Shown here: one piece after another, positions 25,581 to 34,740 of the stretch
How the letters are laid out: every line of letters begins with the position of its first letter
How positions within the stretch are numbered: the first letter of the stretch is position 1
Assembly (NCBI RefSeq): GCF_015354405.1
Contig: NZ_JADKYP010000016.1
Coordinates: 1-64,000, forward strand
From: Nocardia sp. BSTN01
GTDB lineage: Bacteria; Actinomycetota; Actinomycetes; Mycobacteriales; Mycobacteriaceae
Direction of reading: 5' to 3'
Length of the DNA stretch: 64,000 bases
Translations under genes and position numbers: made by a program
The notes under the pieces: model-generated
The model's database searches: none
Told to the model about the DNA's origin: nothing
Seen by the model: the letters and a program-made list of their open reading frames with translations, nothing else

Positions 25581-26692
25581 TCTCGCTCAGCGCCGATGAC
25601 ATGCACAGTCAAAGGCGGAAAACCGTTGAAGGACACCGACGAATAGCTCGCCGTATAAGCGCCGGTATCGAGGATCCGAACGGGATCACCGGCTCGCAGC
25701 GTGGTCGGCAGAAGGACTCGCGTGCGTTGATACAGTACATCGTCTCCGTCGCAGGTCGGGCCCGCGATCACCGCCTCGTCGGCGGGGTCACCGTCTCGGT
25801 CGGTGTCGATCCGGTAGGCGATGTACTCGTTCTCGGTCTCGGCCATGCCGTTGTAGCGGCCGATGTCGAGATACACCCAGCGCCGCCCGTCCGGCGCGAT
25901 GCGCACGTTCACGACCTCGGCGTGGATCACGCCGGCGTTGCCCACCAGGGCGCGGCCGGGTTCCACCACCAGGTCGGTGTGCTCGGGAAGGTGCCGCGTC
26001 GCCGACTCGGTGATCACGACACTCAGTTCGGACAGCTCCGGCGCCGGGTCGGCGTACGAAATCGGCAGGCCCCCACCGATATTCACCGACGCCACCGGGA
26101 TGTCCTTGACCGCCAGCGCCTCGGTGATGGCCGCGGCCTGCTCGATGCCGATCCGCCACGCCACCGGATCCAGCTGCTGGGAGCCCACGTGAAAGTAGGG
26201 GCCGGCGACCTGCAGGCCCAGGTCGCGGGCGCGCACCAGCAGTCGCACCGCCTCACCGGGCGCGCAGCCGAATTTGGTGCCGAACGGGGTCTGCGACTGC
26301 GGCGCCGAGGCCAGGAACCGGCACTCCACCTCCGAGCCCGGTGCGAGTTCGGCGATCCGCTCCAGGTCGTCCTCGGTGTCGAAGGCGAACCGGCGGACAC
26401 CCGCGGCGTAGGCGGCGGCGATGTGGGCGGCCTTCTTGATCGGATTGCCGTAGCACAGCGCTGCCGGGTCGACGCCCAGCGCCACACACATCTCGATCTC
26501 GCCGATACTGGCGACGTCGAATTCGGCGCCCTCGGAATCGAGCAGCCGGATGATCTCCGGCATCGGAGATGCTTTGACAGCGAAGCGAATTCGTGCCGAC
26601 GGGAAGGCCGCACGGAAAGCGTGGAAGTTGCCGCGCACCCGATCGAGGTCGATGACGAGACAGGGCGACTCGGGCGCGTTTGTACCGGTCAA
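25577..26692 (-). CDS. fold-III PLP-dependent ornithine/lysine decarboxylase
   Basis: The protein has 371 residues. The alanine-racemase-type barrel carries the PLP lysine Lys40 (RFAVKASPMPEI), His168 in FHVGSQQ, the phosphate-binding EPGRA at 244-248, and the catalytic Cys314-Asp315 pair in GPTCDGDD, which comes from the partner subunit of the dimer. This set is typical of eukaryotic-type ornithine decarboxylase. It makes putrescine (or cadaverine), the acceptor for the spermidine synthase encoded just downstream. The start is a TTG at 26692; no ATG or GTG is available at the right place, and AGAGAG lies somewhat far upstream, so this end is less sure. Confidence 0.9.
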   Translation of the reverse strand: MTGTNAPESPCLVIDLDRVRGNFHAFRAAFPSARIRFAVKASPMPEIIRLLDSEGAEFDVASIGEIEMCVALGVDPAALCYGNPIKKAAHIAAAYAAGVRRFAFDTEDDLERIAELAPGSEVECRFLASAPQSQTPFGTKFGCAPGEAVRLLVRARDLGLQVAGPYFHVGSQQLDPVAWRIGIEQAAAITEALAVKDIPVASVNIGGGLPISYADPAPELSELSVVITESATRHLPEHTDLVVEPGRALVGNAGVIHAEVVNVRIAPDGRRWVYLDIGRYNGMAETENEYIAYRIDTDRDGDPADEAVIAGPTCDGDDVLYQRTRVLLPTTLRAGDPVRILDTGAYTASYSSVSFNGFPPLTVHVIGAERE

Positions 26693-26925
26693 TCTAAGGG
26701 AACTCTCTTTCTTCTGGGCAGCCTCCCGCTGCAGGCAGCGAGCGAGAGAGTATCAGCGCGAGGGCACGGGAAACGAACCGGAACGAGGGTCAGCTTGATC
26801 ACGCTCGGGTGAGCGCGGCCCGCACCGGGGACGGTGGCCGGATCAGATCAGCGCGTCGGCACCGGGTTTTCGGCGGCGTACGAGCGTCGTGGCGGGATCG
26901 CGGCGGAGGTCGAGGACGTTCGCGC

Positions 26926-29433
26926 TCATCCGGCACGCACCGTCATCTCGTCGAAGACCACCTCGCCGGCGGCATCGGATTCGGCCAGATCCACGACGGC
27001 CTCGAGCGCCCAGCCGTGATCACCGGCCGGATCGTCGAGCACCTGGCGCACGCGCCAGAAACCCGGTCGGGTCTCGACGGCGAACAACGCCGGGCCGCGC
27101 GCGTCCGGGCCGGTGCCGATCGCACCGTATTCGTCGAAGTACGGGGCCAGATCGTCCGCCCAGTCCGGACCGTCGTCGAATTCGGCGAGTTCGTCCCAGC
27201 GCTGCCGCGCGGCCAGCTCGACCCGGCGAAACATACTGTTACGCACCATGACCCGGAACGCGCGTTCGTTCGCGGTGATTGGCCGCACGGTGTCGGCGCC
27301 GAAGGCGAGTTGGTCGTCGTCGGTTTCGGCGCCCGGATTCGTGAGTTGTTCCCATTCATCGAGCAGGCTCGAATCCACTTGGCGGACAAGCTCACCCAGC
27401 CATTCGGTGATGTCCTCGAGTTCCTCGGTGCGCGCCGACTCGGGGACGGTCCGGCGCAGCGCGCGGTAGGCGTCGGCGAGATAGCGCAGCACCAGGCCCT
27501 CCGAGCGCGCCAGCTCGTATTGGGAGACCAGTTCGGCGAAAGTCAGTGAGCGCTCGATCATTTCGCGCACCACGGCTTTGGGGGAGGGGCTGAATTCGGA
27601 GACCCACGGATGGCCGGCGCGATAGGTTTCGAAGGCCGGTTCGATCAGCTCGGCCAGCGGCTTCGGCCAGGTGATCTCCTCGATCAGCTCCATGCGCTCG
27701 TCGTATTCGATGCCGTCGGCCTTCATCTCGGCGATCGCCGCGCCCCGCGCCCGGTGCTGCTGGGCGAGCAGCAACTGGCGCGGATCCTCCAGTGTGGATT
27801 CGATGATCGACACCACATCCAGTGTGTAGCTGGGAGCTGACTTGTCAAGCAGCTCCAGCGCGGCCAGCGCGAACGGCGACAGCGGCTGGTCGAGCGCGAA
27901 GTCGCGCTGCAGGTCGACGGTGAGCCGCGCCCGGCGGCCGGTGGCATCCGGTTCGTCGAGTTGCTGGACCACTCCCGCATCGCGCAGCGCACGGTAGAGC
28001 CGGATCGCCTTCAGGATGTGTTTGCGCTGCGCAGGCCGCGGTTCGTGATTGTCCTCGAGCAGATGGCGCATCGCGTCGAAGCAGTTGCCGGGCCGGGCGA
28101 TGACATTGAGCAGCATCGAATTGGTGACCCGGAACCGCGACACCATCGGTTCCGGCTGCGCGGCGACGAGCCGGTCGAAGGTGTCCTCGGACCAGGACAC
28201 GAAACCCTCCGGCGGTTTACGCCGCTGGATTTTGCGCAACTTCTTCGGATCGTCGCCGGCCTTGGCGACCAGCCGGGCGTTCTCCACCTCGTGCTCGGGC
28301 GCCTGGACCACCACCGTGCCGACGGTGTCGTATCCGGCGCGCCCGGCCCGGCCCGCGATCTGATGGAATTCGCGCGCCTTCAACCGCCGCGTGCGCACCC
28401 CGTCGAATTTCGTCAATCCGGTGAGCAGCACCGTGCGGATCGGCACGTTGATGCCCACGCCGAGGGTGTCGGTGCCGCAGACCACCTTCAGCAGCCCGTC
28501 CTGGGCCAGCCGCTCCACCAGACGCCGATACTTCGGCAACATCCCGGCGTGATGGACGCCGATGCCGTGGCGGATCAACCGCGACAGTGTCTTGCCGAAT
28601 CCGGTCGCGAACCGGAAACCGCCCAGCGCCTGGGCGATCGCGTCCTTCTCCGCCTTGGACGCGAAATTCACACTCGTCAGCGCCTGGGCGCGCTCCAATG
28701 CGGCGGCCTGGGTGAAATGCACGACGTAGACCGGGGCCTGGCTGGTGGTCACCAGGTCTTCCAAGGTCTCCGTGATGGGGGTGCGGACATACGAGAACAG
28801 CAGCGGCACCGGGCGCTCGGATCCGGTGACGATCGCGGTGGATCGTCCGGTGCGCCGTTCCAGATCCCGCGCGAAATGGTCCACCTCACCCAAAGTGGCC
28901 GACATCAGCAGGAATTGGGCGCGCGGAAGTTCCAGCAGCGGCACCTGCCAGGCCCAGCCGCGATCGGGATCGGCGTAGAAATGGAATTCGTCCATCACGA
29001 CCTGGCCGATATCGGCGTCCGCGCCCTCCCGCAGCGCGAGATTCGCGAGGATCTCGGCGGTGGCGCAGATGATGGGGGCCGTCGGATTCACCGCGGCATC
29101 GCCGGTGACCATGCCGACCTTGTCGGCGCCGAACACCTCGCACAACGCGAAGAACTTCTCGCTGACCAGCGCCTTGATCGGCGCGGTGTAGTAGCTGCGC
29201 TCACCCCGGTTCAGCGCGGCGAAGTGCGCGCCGACGGCGACCATCGATTTTCCCGAGCCGGTGGGTGTGGCGAGGATGACGTTCGCGCCGGTCATCAGCT
29301 CGATCAGCGCCTCTTCCTGCGCCGGATACAGCGTCAGCCCCTGGGCGGAGGCCCATTCGGCGAAGGTTTCGTACAGCCAGTCGGCATCCACGTCGGGCAC
29401 GGCACGGTCGGGAACCAGTTCGGACAGCTGCAC
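26926..29433 (-). CDS. DUF3516-type DExH RNA helicase (Ski2/Mtr4-like)
   Basis: The protein has 835 residues. Helicase motifs are Walker A ATPTGSGKS (55-63), the DEFH box at 148-151 (VVMDEFHFYAD), LLMSATLG, and HQIAGRAGRAGYDTVG of motif VI. From about residue 400 to the end lies the DUF3516 region found in actinobacterial Ski2-like helicases (WSEDTFDRLVAAQPEPMVSRF, ITWPKPLAELIEPAF). Relatives unwind RNA for decay or processing. It starts at a GTG with little ribosome site. The next gene on the strand is the polyamine operon, after 230 bases with no gene. Confidence 0.9.
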   Translation of the reverse strand: MQLSELVPDRAVPDVDADWLYETFAEWASAQGLTLYPAQEEALIELMTGANVILATPTGSGKSMVAVGAHFAALNRGERSYYTAPIKALVSEKFFALCEVFGADKVGMVTGDAAVNPTAPIICATAEILANLALREGADADIGQVVMDEFHFYADPDRGWAWQVPLLELPRAQFLLMSATLGEVDHFARDLERRTGRSTAIVTGSERPVPLLFSYVRTPITETLEDLVTTSQAPVYVVHFTQAAALERAQALTSVNFASKAEKDAIAQALGGFRFATGFGKTLSRLIRHGIGVHHAGMLPKYRRLVERLAQDGLLKVVCGTDTLGVGINVPIRTVLLTGLTKFDGVRTRRLKAREFHQIAGRAGRAGYDTVGTVVVQAPEHEVENARLVAKAGDDPKKLRKIQRRKPPEGFVSWSEDTFDRLVAAQPEPMVSRFRVTNSMLLNVIARPGNCFDAMRHLLEDNHEPRPAQRKHILKAIRLYRALRDAGVVQQLDEPDATGRRARLTVDLQRDFALDQPLSPFALAALELLDKSAPSYTLDVVSIIESTLEDPRQLLLAQQHRARGAAIAEMKADGIEYDERMELIEEITWPKPLAELIEPAFETYRAGHPWVSEFSPSPKAVVREMIERSLTFAELVSQYELARSEGLVLRYLADAYRALRRTVPESARTEELEDITEWLGELVRQVDSSLLDEWEQLTNPGAETDDDQLAFGADTVRPITANERAFRVMVRNSMFRRVELAARQRWDELAEFDDGPDWADDLAPYFDEYGAIGTGPDARGPALFAVETRPGFWRVRQVLDDPAGDHGWALEAVVDLAESDAAGEVVFDEMTVRAG

Positions 29434-29470
29434 GTGCGTCCACGTTACCGACGAACCGTCGCGAGTACCG

Positions 29471-29514
29471 CATCGCCCGGCGCCACGGCGGTGAACCGTG
29501 CGCGCCGGGCGATG
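29471..29514. terminator. terminator after the PAC2 gene
   Basis: CATCGCCCGGCGC (29471-29483) pairs with GCGCCGGGCGATG (29502-29514), and an inner CACGG/CCGTG pair extends the stem with one bulged base. It lies just past the PAC2 stop on the minus strand. Confidence 0.7.
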
Positions 29515-29523
29515 GGGTGCGGG

Positions 29524-30456
29524 TCAGTCCCGGGGCTCGTCGCCGTCGCCGAATTCGGTCTGCTCGGCGAGGAAGCGCTCGAACTCCGCGCCCAGTTCCT
29601 CACCGGTCGGCAGGTCGGCCTCTCCGGCGAGCAGGCTGGAGCGGCGCTCCTGCGCGGTGACGAAGCTGTCGTACTGACGCTCGAGCGCCTGGACGACCGT
29701 CTCCACCTCGGCATTTCCGGCGATGTGCTCGTTGACCTGTTCGCGGACGCGGGCCGCGGCCTCACCGAGCGCCGCCAGCGGAAGTTCCAGGCCCGCGTTG
29801 TCGACGACGTTCTCCAGCAGTGTCTGCGCGGCCTCCGGATACGCGGTCTGCGCCAGATAGTGCGGGACGTGCACCGAGAATCCGATGGATTCGTGGCCGT
29901 GCTGTCCCATGCGGTACTCCAGCAGCGACGACGCGCTGCCCGGAACCTGCAGCTCGCCGGGCCAGCGCTGATGTTCACCGATCAGATCGCGGTCGCTGGC
30001 GTGGGCGGTGATACCCAGCGGCCGGGTATGCGGAATCGCCATCGGAATAGCGCTCAGGCCGATGCTGCGGCGCACACCGAGCTGTTCGGCCAGCAAGCGC
30101 ACGGCCGTCACGAACTTCTCCCAGCGCAGATCCGGTTCGATGCCGGACAGCAGCAGGAACGGGGTGCCGGCGGTGTCGCGCAGCGCCCACAGGTTCAGTT
30201 CCGGATCGGCGTAGTCCGAGAAATGGTCGGTCTTGAAGGTCATCAGCGGCCGCCGCGAGCGATAGTCGAGCAATTCGTCGACGTCGAACGAGGCGACGAG
30301 CTCGGATTCGAGGCTTTCGCGCAGATGGGTCGTTGCCAGCCGTACCGCATGGCCGGCGTCGGTGAAACCTTCCAGGCCGTGCACCAGCACCGGACCCTCG
30401 CCGTCGGCCGAGGACAGCTGCGGAGCGGGGAACTCCAGCTCGTACATACTGCTCAT
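29524..30456 (-). CDS. PAC2-family protein (Rv2714-like)
   Basis: The protein has 310 residues. The N-terminal 220 residues fit the PAC2 (proteasome assembly chaperone 2) superfamily: VLVHGLEGFTDAGHA, FDVDELLDYRSRRPLMTF, and PFLLLSGIEPDLRWE. The C-terminal part is a charged helical tail (VREQVNEHIAGNAE, EFERFLAEQTEFGDGDEPRD). From memory, M. tuberculosis Rv2714 lies in the same syntenic block. Its role in bacteria is not settled; a chaperone role is inferred from the fold. GGGAG lies eight bases before the ATG at 30456. Confidence 0.88.
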   Translation of the reverse strand: MSSMYELEFPAPQLSSADGEGPVLVHGLEGFTDAGHAVRLATTHLRESLESELVASFDVDELLDYRSRRPLMTFKTDHFSDYADPELNLWALRDTAGTPFLLLSGIEPDLRWEKFVTAVRLLAEQLGVRRSIGLSAIPMAIPHTRPLGITAHASDRDLIGEHQRWPGELQVPGSASSLLEYRMGQHGHESIGFSVHVPHYLAQTAYPEAAQTLLENVVDNAGLELPLAALGEAAARVREQVNEHIAGNAEVETVVQALERQYDSFVTAQERRSSLLAGEADLPTGEELGAEFERFLAEQTEFGDGDEPRD

Positions 30457-30779
30457 TTGCCAAACTCCCTGGTCAAGCCCTGTCCGCCTCAGTCGTTTTC
30501 AGTAGTGGTCCGGTGTCGGATCTCACCACCTCGCCACCGTCCAGGGTACGCGCGGGGGTGTCGCGTACCGGTCGGCGTGCGGGGCGGTGACATCCGACGG
30601 AAACCGCCGGTCCACCGGGGGATGTAACCCCCGCAGAGTAGCGGTCGGGGAGCGTACCCGGCGGAGGTAGGCCACGCTCATGCCCTACCGGAGAACACAA
30701 CTCCGGATCGGCGGCGGGTATTCCCGCCGGGTCGGCGTGGCAGATCGGCGGGGGCGGCGGCATCGGCCATAGTGGGGGA
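30457..30779. other. intergenic region with divergent promoters
   Basis: No gene is visible in these 323 bases. They separate the minus-strand PAC2 gene from the plus-strand lipoprotein gene. A small CGGGGG/CCCCCG hairpin lies at 30616-30633. CATAGT at 30768-30773, six bases before the lipoprotein GTG, is a plausible leaderless -10 box. Confidence 0.5.
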
Positions 30780-31493
30780 GTGAGCGTCCCGAATCCGCCG
30801 GCCTCGCGGAGGCGCCGCGGGTTCGGCCACACCGTCGGGTACGCGGCCTTGAGTTGTCTGCTCGCCGCGTGCGGTTCCACGGTGTCCGGGCATCCGACGG
30901 CGATGCGGCAGAGTGTGGTCACCCGGCATATCGACGGCGATCTGACGGCGATGCTGCCCGGCCAGGACCGATTCCCGGCGGGATATACGACCGTCGTCGC
31001 CTCCGGTGATCGCGCCGCGGCGGCGGCCGCGGATCTCACCGCGATTCCGCCGGGAGCGCAGATCGATCCGCCCGACTGCGCACCCGCCCCGCACGATTCC
31101 GCCGACATCGCGGCGACGGTCGGGACCGACGACCGGACCCGAGCCACGATCACCGTCGTGCTGAGCCGTACCGACGAGCCGTTGTCCGCTCTGGAAGACC
31201 AGCTTTCGCGCTGCACCACGGTGCATGCCCGGCACGGCGCGATCGATCGCACGATCACCACCCGGCTGCTGCCGCCCCCGCCGGTCGACGCCGACGACAG
31301 CGTGGCCTTCGGTCGCACGGTGACCGGTTCGCCGCCCGGCAGCGCCGCCGATCCGGCGCTGCGGACCCTGCTCGCCCAGATCGGCGACATCCGAATCGAA
31401 ACCACGGCAATGACTTTCGCTGCCGCAGCGCCGGACACGACCGGCCTGGACCAGGTCTTCACGGCGGCGGTCGCCAAGGTCCGCACCCGCTGA
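30780..31493 (+). CDS. lipoprotein with a DUF5642-like domain
   Basis: The protein has 237 residues. A signal peptide (RRRRGFGHTVGYAALSCLLAAC) ends in the lipobox LAAC, with the lipidated Cys at about 31. The mature domain has HIDGDLTAMLPGQDRFPAGYTTVV and a pair of cysteines (PPDCAP, SRCTTV) that could form a disulfide. This pattern resembles the DUF5642 and PknH-sensor-like extracellular domains of mycolata. It should sit on the outer face of the cytoplasmic membrane. The function is unknown. The start is a GTG that may be the first base of the transcript. Confidence 0.75.
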   Translation: MSVPNPPASRRRRGFGHTVGYAALSCLLAACGSTVSGHPTAMRQSVVTRHIDGDLTAMLPGQDRFPAGYTTVVASGDRAAAAAADLTAIPPGAQIDPPDCAPAPHDSADIAATVGTDDRTRATITVVLSRTDEPLSALEDQLSRCTTVHARHGAIDRTITTRLLPPPPVDADDSVAFGRTVTGSPPGSAADPALRTLLAQIGDIRIETTAMTFAAAAPDTTGLDQVFTAAVAKVRTR

Positions 31494-31669
31494 AGCCTGT
31501 GGCGACTGAGCTCTCCCCGGCGCAACGGTAACAGCAGGCCCCGACATCCCCGCCCGGTTACACCGCGTGTCGGCACCGCGATCCCCAGTTTTCGACCGAT
31601 TCCCCAGACGAAATAAAAGCCCAGCTCAGCCTGGCGGCTCGACGATGACGCACGGGCAGGGTGAAGGCC

Positions 31670-33721
31670 ATGACCACACACACCGACCCCAGCCGGCGCA
31701 GCGCCGACCGCCCCGATGCCGTGCGAACGCCGTCGCCCTCGAGCACTGCGTCGCATCCCGACTCGGCTTCGCCGGAGCCGGACACGATACGAGTCGTGAC
31801 CGCCCCCGGCACCCCGCCACTGCCCGAGTCGAAGGTGCGGGAGGGCGCAGCGGACCCAGACGGCTGCCCTGCGACCACAGGCCATGCGCGGACGGCAGGG
31901 CACGCCGGGCCGGAGGACACCGCCCCCGCCACCACAGGCCATGCGCGGAAGGTGGAGGCCTCGGCGGCCACGAAGGCGGTGGCGGACGAAGCCGCTACGG
32001 ACAGTGAGTGCGGCGCGGCGTCGTCGCCTTCTTCGCGGCGCGTCGCCGCACGCGCGAACCGGATCTGTCGCTCACAGGCCGGGGTCACTCGCACGGTGGG
32101 CGGAACGACGGGCGCCGCGCCGACGGGACCAGTTCGGTTGCCCTGCGGCACAATTCGCAGGAGCGCATGCGTGGACGCGTCGCGCGACACGTGTCCCGCC
32201 ACCCGATACGCGGCCGTGCGCGAATGCGAAGACGGCTGCGGCGACACGACGGGGCCGCAGCGGCGTCTGTGTTGTGGGTCCGACCAGGTGTTGCGGCCGC
32301 GTGCGGATATTCACGGAAGCGACAGCGGTGACCAGGAATACGGTGCTGCGCGCAACGCGGACGATAGGGTGGACACCGGTGGTGAAACGGCGAAACCGCT
32401 GCCACCGCAGGACGATACGCCGCCGAGACTCGCGGGGAGCGTAGCGGACGGGCCGATCGCCGGGCCGGGTTCGACACTGCCCGGCGGAGATTGCCTCGAC
32501 AGCGAGTCCGAACCGGGTGTGTCCGGCCCGGGCGACGGCGACATCTCCGGCGACCGAGTCGGTGGTGCGGAGGGGCACCGCACGCGCGCAGAAGGCGTCG
32601 AACAGCTGTGGACGGCGACGGCGTTGACCATGAACGAACCGGCGGAGTTCATCGCGGCCGTGCCCGCACTCCTGGGATTTCGCCCGCAGCGTTCGCTGGT
32701 GGCGTGCCTGCTGCTGCGGTCGCAGAAGTATCCGGGCGCGGTCTATCTCGGCGCGGTGGCCCGGCACGATCTCGATGTGGCGGGTTGCGGGGCGTGGGTG
32801 CGGCTGGCCGCACAACTGGCCGCCATCTGCGGGCAGGAGCAAGCCGTCGGTGTGGTGGCGCTGATCGTCGACGATCGCGCGACGGCGCCGCGGACGGGGC
32901 GGGCCGGGCGGCGCGCGGCCCGCCATCGCGATCTGGTGCGGGTGCTCGATGGTGCGCTGCAGAGCCAGGACGTGCTTCTCGCCGAGGCATGGGCCGTGGG
33001 CGAGATCACCCCGGGCGCCGACTGGTGGAGCGTGCTCGATACCGACAGTGCCGGTACGCAAGCGGATCCGGCGGCCTCACCGGTCGCGCTCGCGCAGGTG
33101 CTCGACGGCCGTCCCATCCGGGGCTCGCGCACCGAGCTCACCGCCGCGGTGGCGGAGAACACGCCGCTGCGTGTCCAGGTCGACGCGGCGATCGGCAACG
33201 CCGCGGAGGCCGCCAGGCAGCGGTTCCGGCGCGCACTGCGTGCCGGGGAGCCGCGCTCCTACAGCCGCGCGGCCCTGGACATGGTGTTGTGGCAGATCAG
33301 TACGGTCGAATCGGGCGATGACCTCGATCCACGCGAACTCGCGGATCTGGCCGTCGCCGTGCGCGACACCGCGGTGCGCGATTCCCTGTTCGCGGTGGCA
33401 CTGGGCGCGCACGCCGCGGCGGCCGAGGCACTGTGGTCTCGTGCCTGCCGCGGCCTCACCGGCCCGGACCGGGCCGAGCTGGCCACCCTCTTCGGCTACA
33501 GCGCCTATACCCGCGGCGACGGACCGCTGGCCGGTGTCGCGTTCGAGGCGGCGTTGCAGGCCGACCCGGCTCACCGCATCGCACGACTGCTGGATGCGGC
33601 GCTACGCACCGGCATGCGCCCCGAGGATGTGCGCAAACTCGCCGTCAGCGGCCGCGATATCGCCGCGGGTCTGGGTGTCGACCTCGTCATCACCGATCCC
33701 GGCGAACCGGAGTCGCGATGA
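31670..33721 (+). CDS. DUF4192 protein with a long atypical N-terminal extension
   Basis: The C-terminal 370 residues are a clear DUF4192 domain (TMNEPAEFIAAVPALLGFRPQRSLVACLLL, and later RALRAGEPRSYSR, LATLFGYSAYTRGDGPLAGVAFEAAL). DUF4192 proteins are actinobacterial and uncharacterised. The frame continues 310 residues upstream as Pro/Asp/Thr-rich sequence with a TTGHAR repeat and a run of cysteines (CRSQ, LPCG, SACVD, DTCP, CEDGCGD, RRLCCGS). Codons here end in A or T more often than in the neighbours. AGGGTGAAGG before the ATG at 31670, giving MTTHTDP, favours the long form. Internal GTG codons at 32369 and 32519 would give the usual short form. Expression of the extension is uncertain. 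Confidence 0.75.
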   Translation: MTTHTDPSRRSADRPDAVRTPSPSSTASHPDSASPEPDTIRVVTAPGTPPLPESKVREGAADPDGCPATTGHARTAGHAGPEDTAPATTGHARKVEASAATKAVADEAATDSECGAASSPSSRRVAARANRICRSQAGVTRTVGGTTGAAPTGPVRLPCGTIRRSACVDASRDTCPATRYAAVRECEDGCGDTTGPQRRLCCGSDQVLRPRADIHGSDSGDQEYGAARNADDRVDTGGETAKPLPPQDDTPPRLAGSVADGPIAGPGSTLPGGDCLDSESEPGVSGPGDGDISGDRVGGAEGHRTRAEGVEQLWTATALTMNEPAEFIAAVPALLGFRPQRSLVACLLLRSQKYPGAVYLGAVARHDLDVAGCGAWVRLAAQLAAICGQEQAVGVVALIVDDRATAPRTGRAGRRAARHRDLVRVLDGALQSQDVLLAEAWAVGEITPGADWWSVLDTDSAGTQADPAASPVALAQVLDGRPIRGSRTELTAAVAENTPLRVQVDAAIGNAAEAARQRFRRALRAGEPRSYSRAALDMVLWQISTVESGDDLDPRELADLAVAVRDTAVRDSLFAVALGAHAAAAEALWSRACRGLTGPDRAELATLFGYSAYTRGDGPLAGVAFEAALQADPAHRIARLLDAALRTGMRPEDVRKLAVSGRDIAAGLGVDLVITDPGEPESR

Positions 33722-33756
33722 CAGCGACCCGATCAGGGGCCCGGAGGCCGCGCGTA

Positions 33757-34737
33757 TCAGCGAGCGCTGTGCGCGCGGTCGCCGAGCGAGGTGAGGAATT
33801 CCCAGGCGTCGGAGACGATTTCGTCGAGATCGTTGTGTTCGGGCTGCCAGCCGAGTTCGTCGATCGCCTTCGCGCTCGACGCGATCAGCACCGCCGGATC
33901 ACCGGCGCGCCGCGCCGCGTCCACCGCCGGAATCGGCCGGCCCACGACGCGCTCACAGGCCGAGATCACTTCGCGCACCGAGAAACCCGTACCGCTACCG
34001 AGATTGAAGATGCGATGTTCGCCGGGCCGCGACTGCGCCAATGCCAGTACATGCGCGCGGGCGAGATCACGAATGTGGATATAGTCACGCACTGCGGTGC
34101 CGTCCGGCGTCGGATAGTCGGTGCCGAATACGGAAATCGAATCCCGATGTCCCAGAGCCGTTTGCAGGATCAGCGGGATGAGATGGGTTTCCACCACGCG
34201 GTTCTCGCCGAGCCCTCCGTACGCGCCGGCGACGTTGAAATACCGCAAACTCGTGGCGGCCAGACCGTGCGCGACGGCGTACGAGGTGATCGCGTGGTCG
34301 ATCGCGAGCTTGGAGGCACCGTAGGGGTTGGTCGGGCGGGGCGGCGCGGACTCGAGAATCGGAACCTGTTCCGGCTCACCGTAAACCGCCGCGGTCGAGG
34401 AGAACACCAGCCGCGGGGTCTGCGTGCGACGAATCGCCTCCAGCAGCGCCAGCGTCTTCACCACATTGCCGTACCAGTACTTCTCGGGCTGCTGCACCGA
34501 TTCACCGACCAGCGACTGCGCCGCGAAATGCAGGACGCCGTCGAAGGATTCGGATTCGATCAGCTCCACGCCGGTGGTCGCGATATCCCCGTCGACGAAT
34601 TTCGCCCCGGCCGGCACACCCTCCGCGTTGCCGGTGGACAGATCGTCGACCACCACGACCTCGTGGCCGTCCTGAACCAGTACCTGGGCGCAGACTCCGC
34701 CGACATATCCGGCACCGCCGGTCACCAGAAGTTTCAT
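33757..34737 (-). CDS. galE: GalE UDP-glucose 4-epimerase
   Basis: The protein has 326 residues. The NAD-binding loop TGGAGYVG is at 6-13, followed by VDDLSTGN. The catalytic triad region is [10 protein letters not shown] with the Tyr139-x3-Lys143 pair (YGASK). The segment [12 protein letters not shown] is typical of GalE. It interconverts UDP-glucose and UDP-galactose, which in mycolata feeds the galactan of the cell wall. It starts four bases after the ideR stop, so the two genes are one operon; an ideR/dtxR-galE pair next to sigB is known in corynebacteria. Confidence 0.95.
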   Translation of the reverse strand: MKLLVTGGAGYVGGVCAQVLVQDGHEVVVVDDLSTGNAEGVPAGAKFVDGDIATTGVELIESESFDGVLHFAAQSLVGESVQQPEKYWYGNVVKTLALLEAIRRTQTPRLVFSSTAAVYGEPEQVPILESAPPRPTNPYGASKLAIDHAITSYAVAHGLAATSLRYFNVAGAYGGLGENRVVETHLIPLILQTALGHRDSISVFGTDYPTPDGTAVRDYIHIRDLARAHVLALAQSRPGEHRIFNLGSGTGFSVREVISACERVVGRPIPAVDAARRAGDPAVLIASSAKAIDELGWQPEHNDLDEIVSDAWEFLTSLGDRAHSAR

Positions 34738-34740
34738 CCG

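Noticed and set aside
27961-30627. 888-codon plus-strand frame across the helicase and PAC2 genes
   Set aside because: Runs through two real genes and their terminator on the opposite strand; typical high-GC artefact.
31558-32247. 229-codon minus-strand frame opposite the DUF4192 extension
   Set aside because: No ribosome site and no recognisable domain; considered because the sense strand is also weak here.
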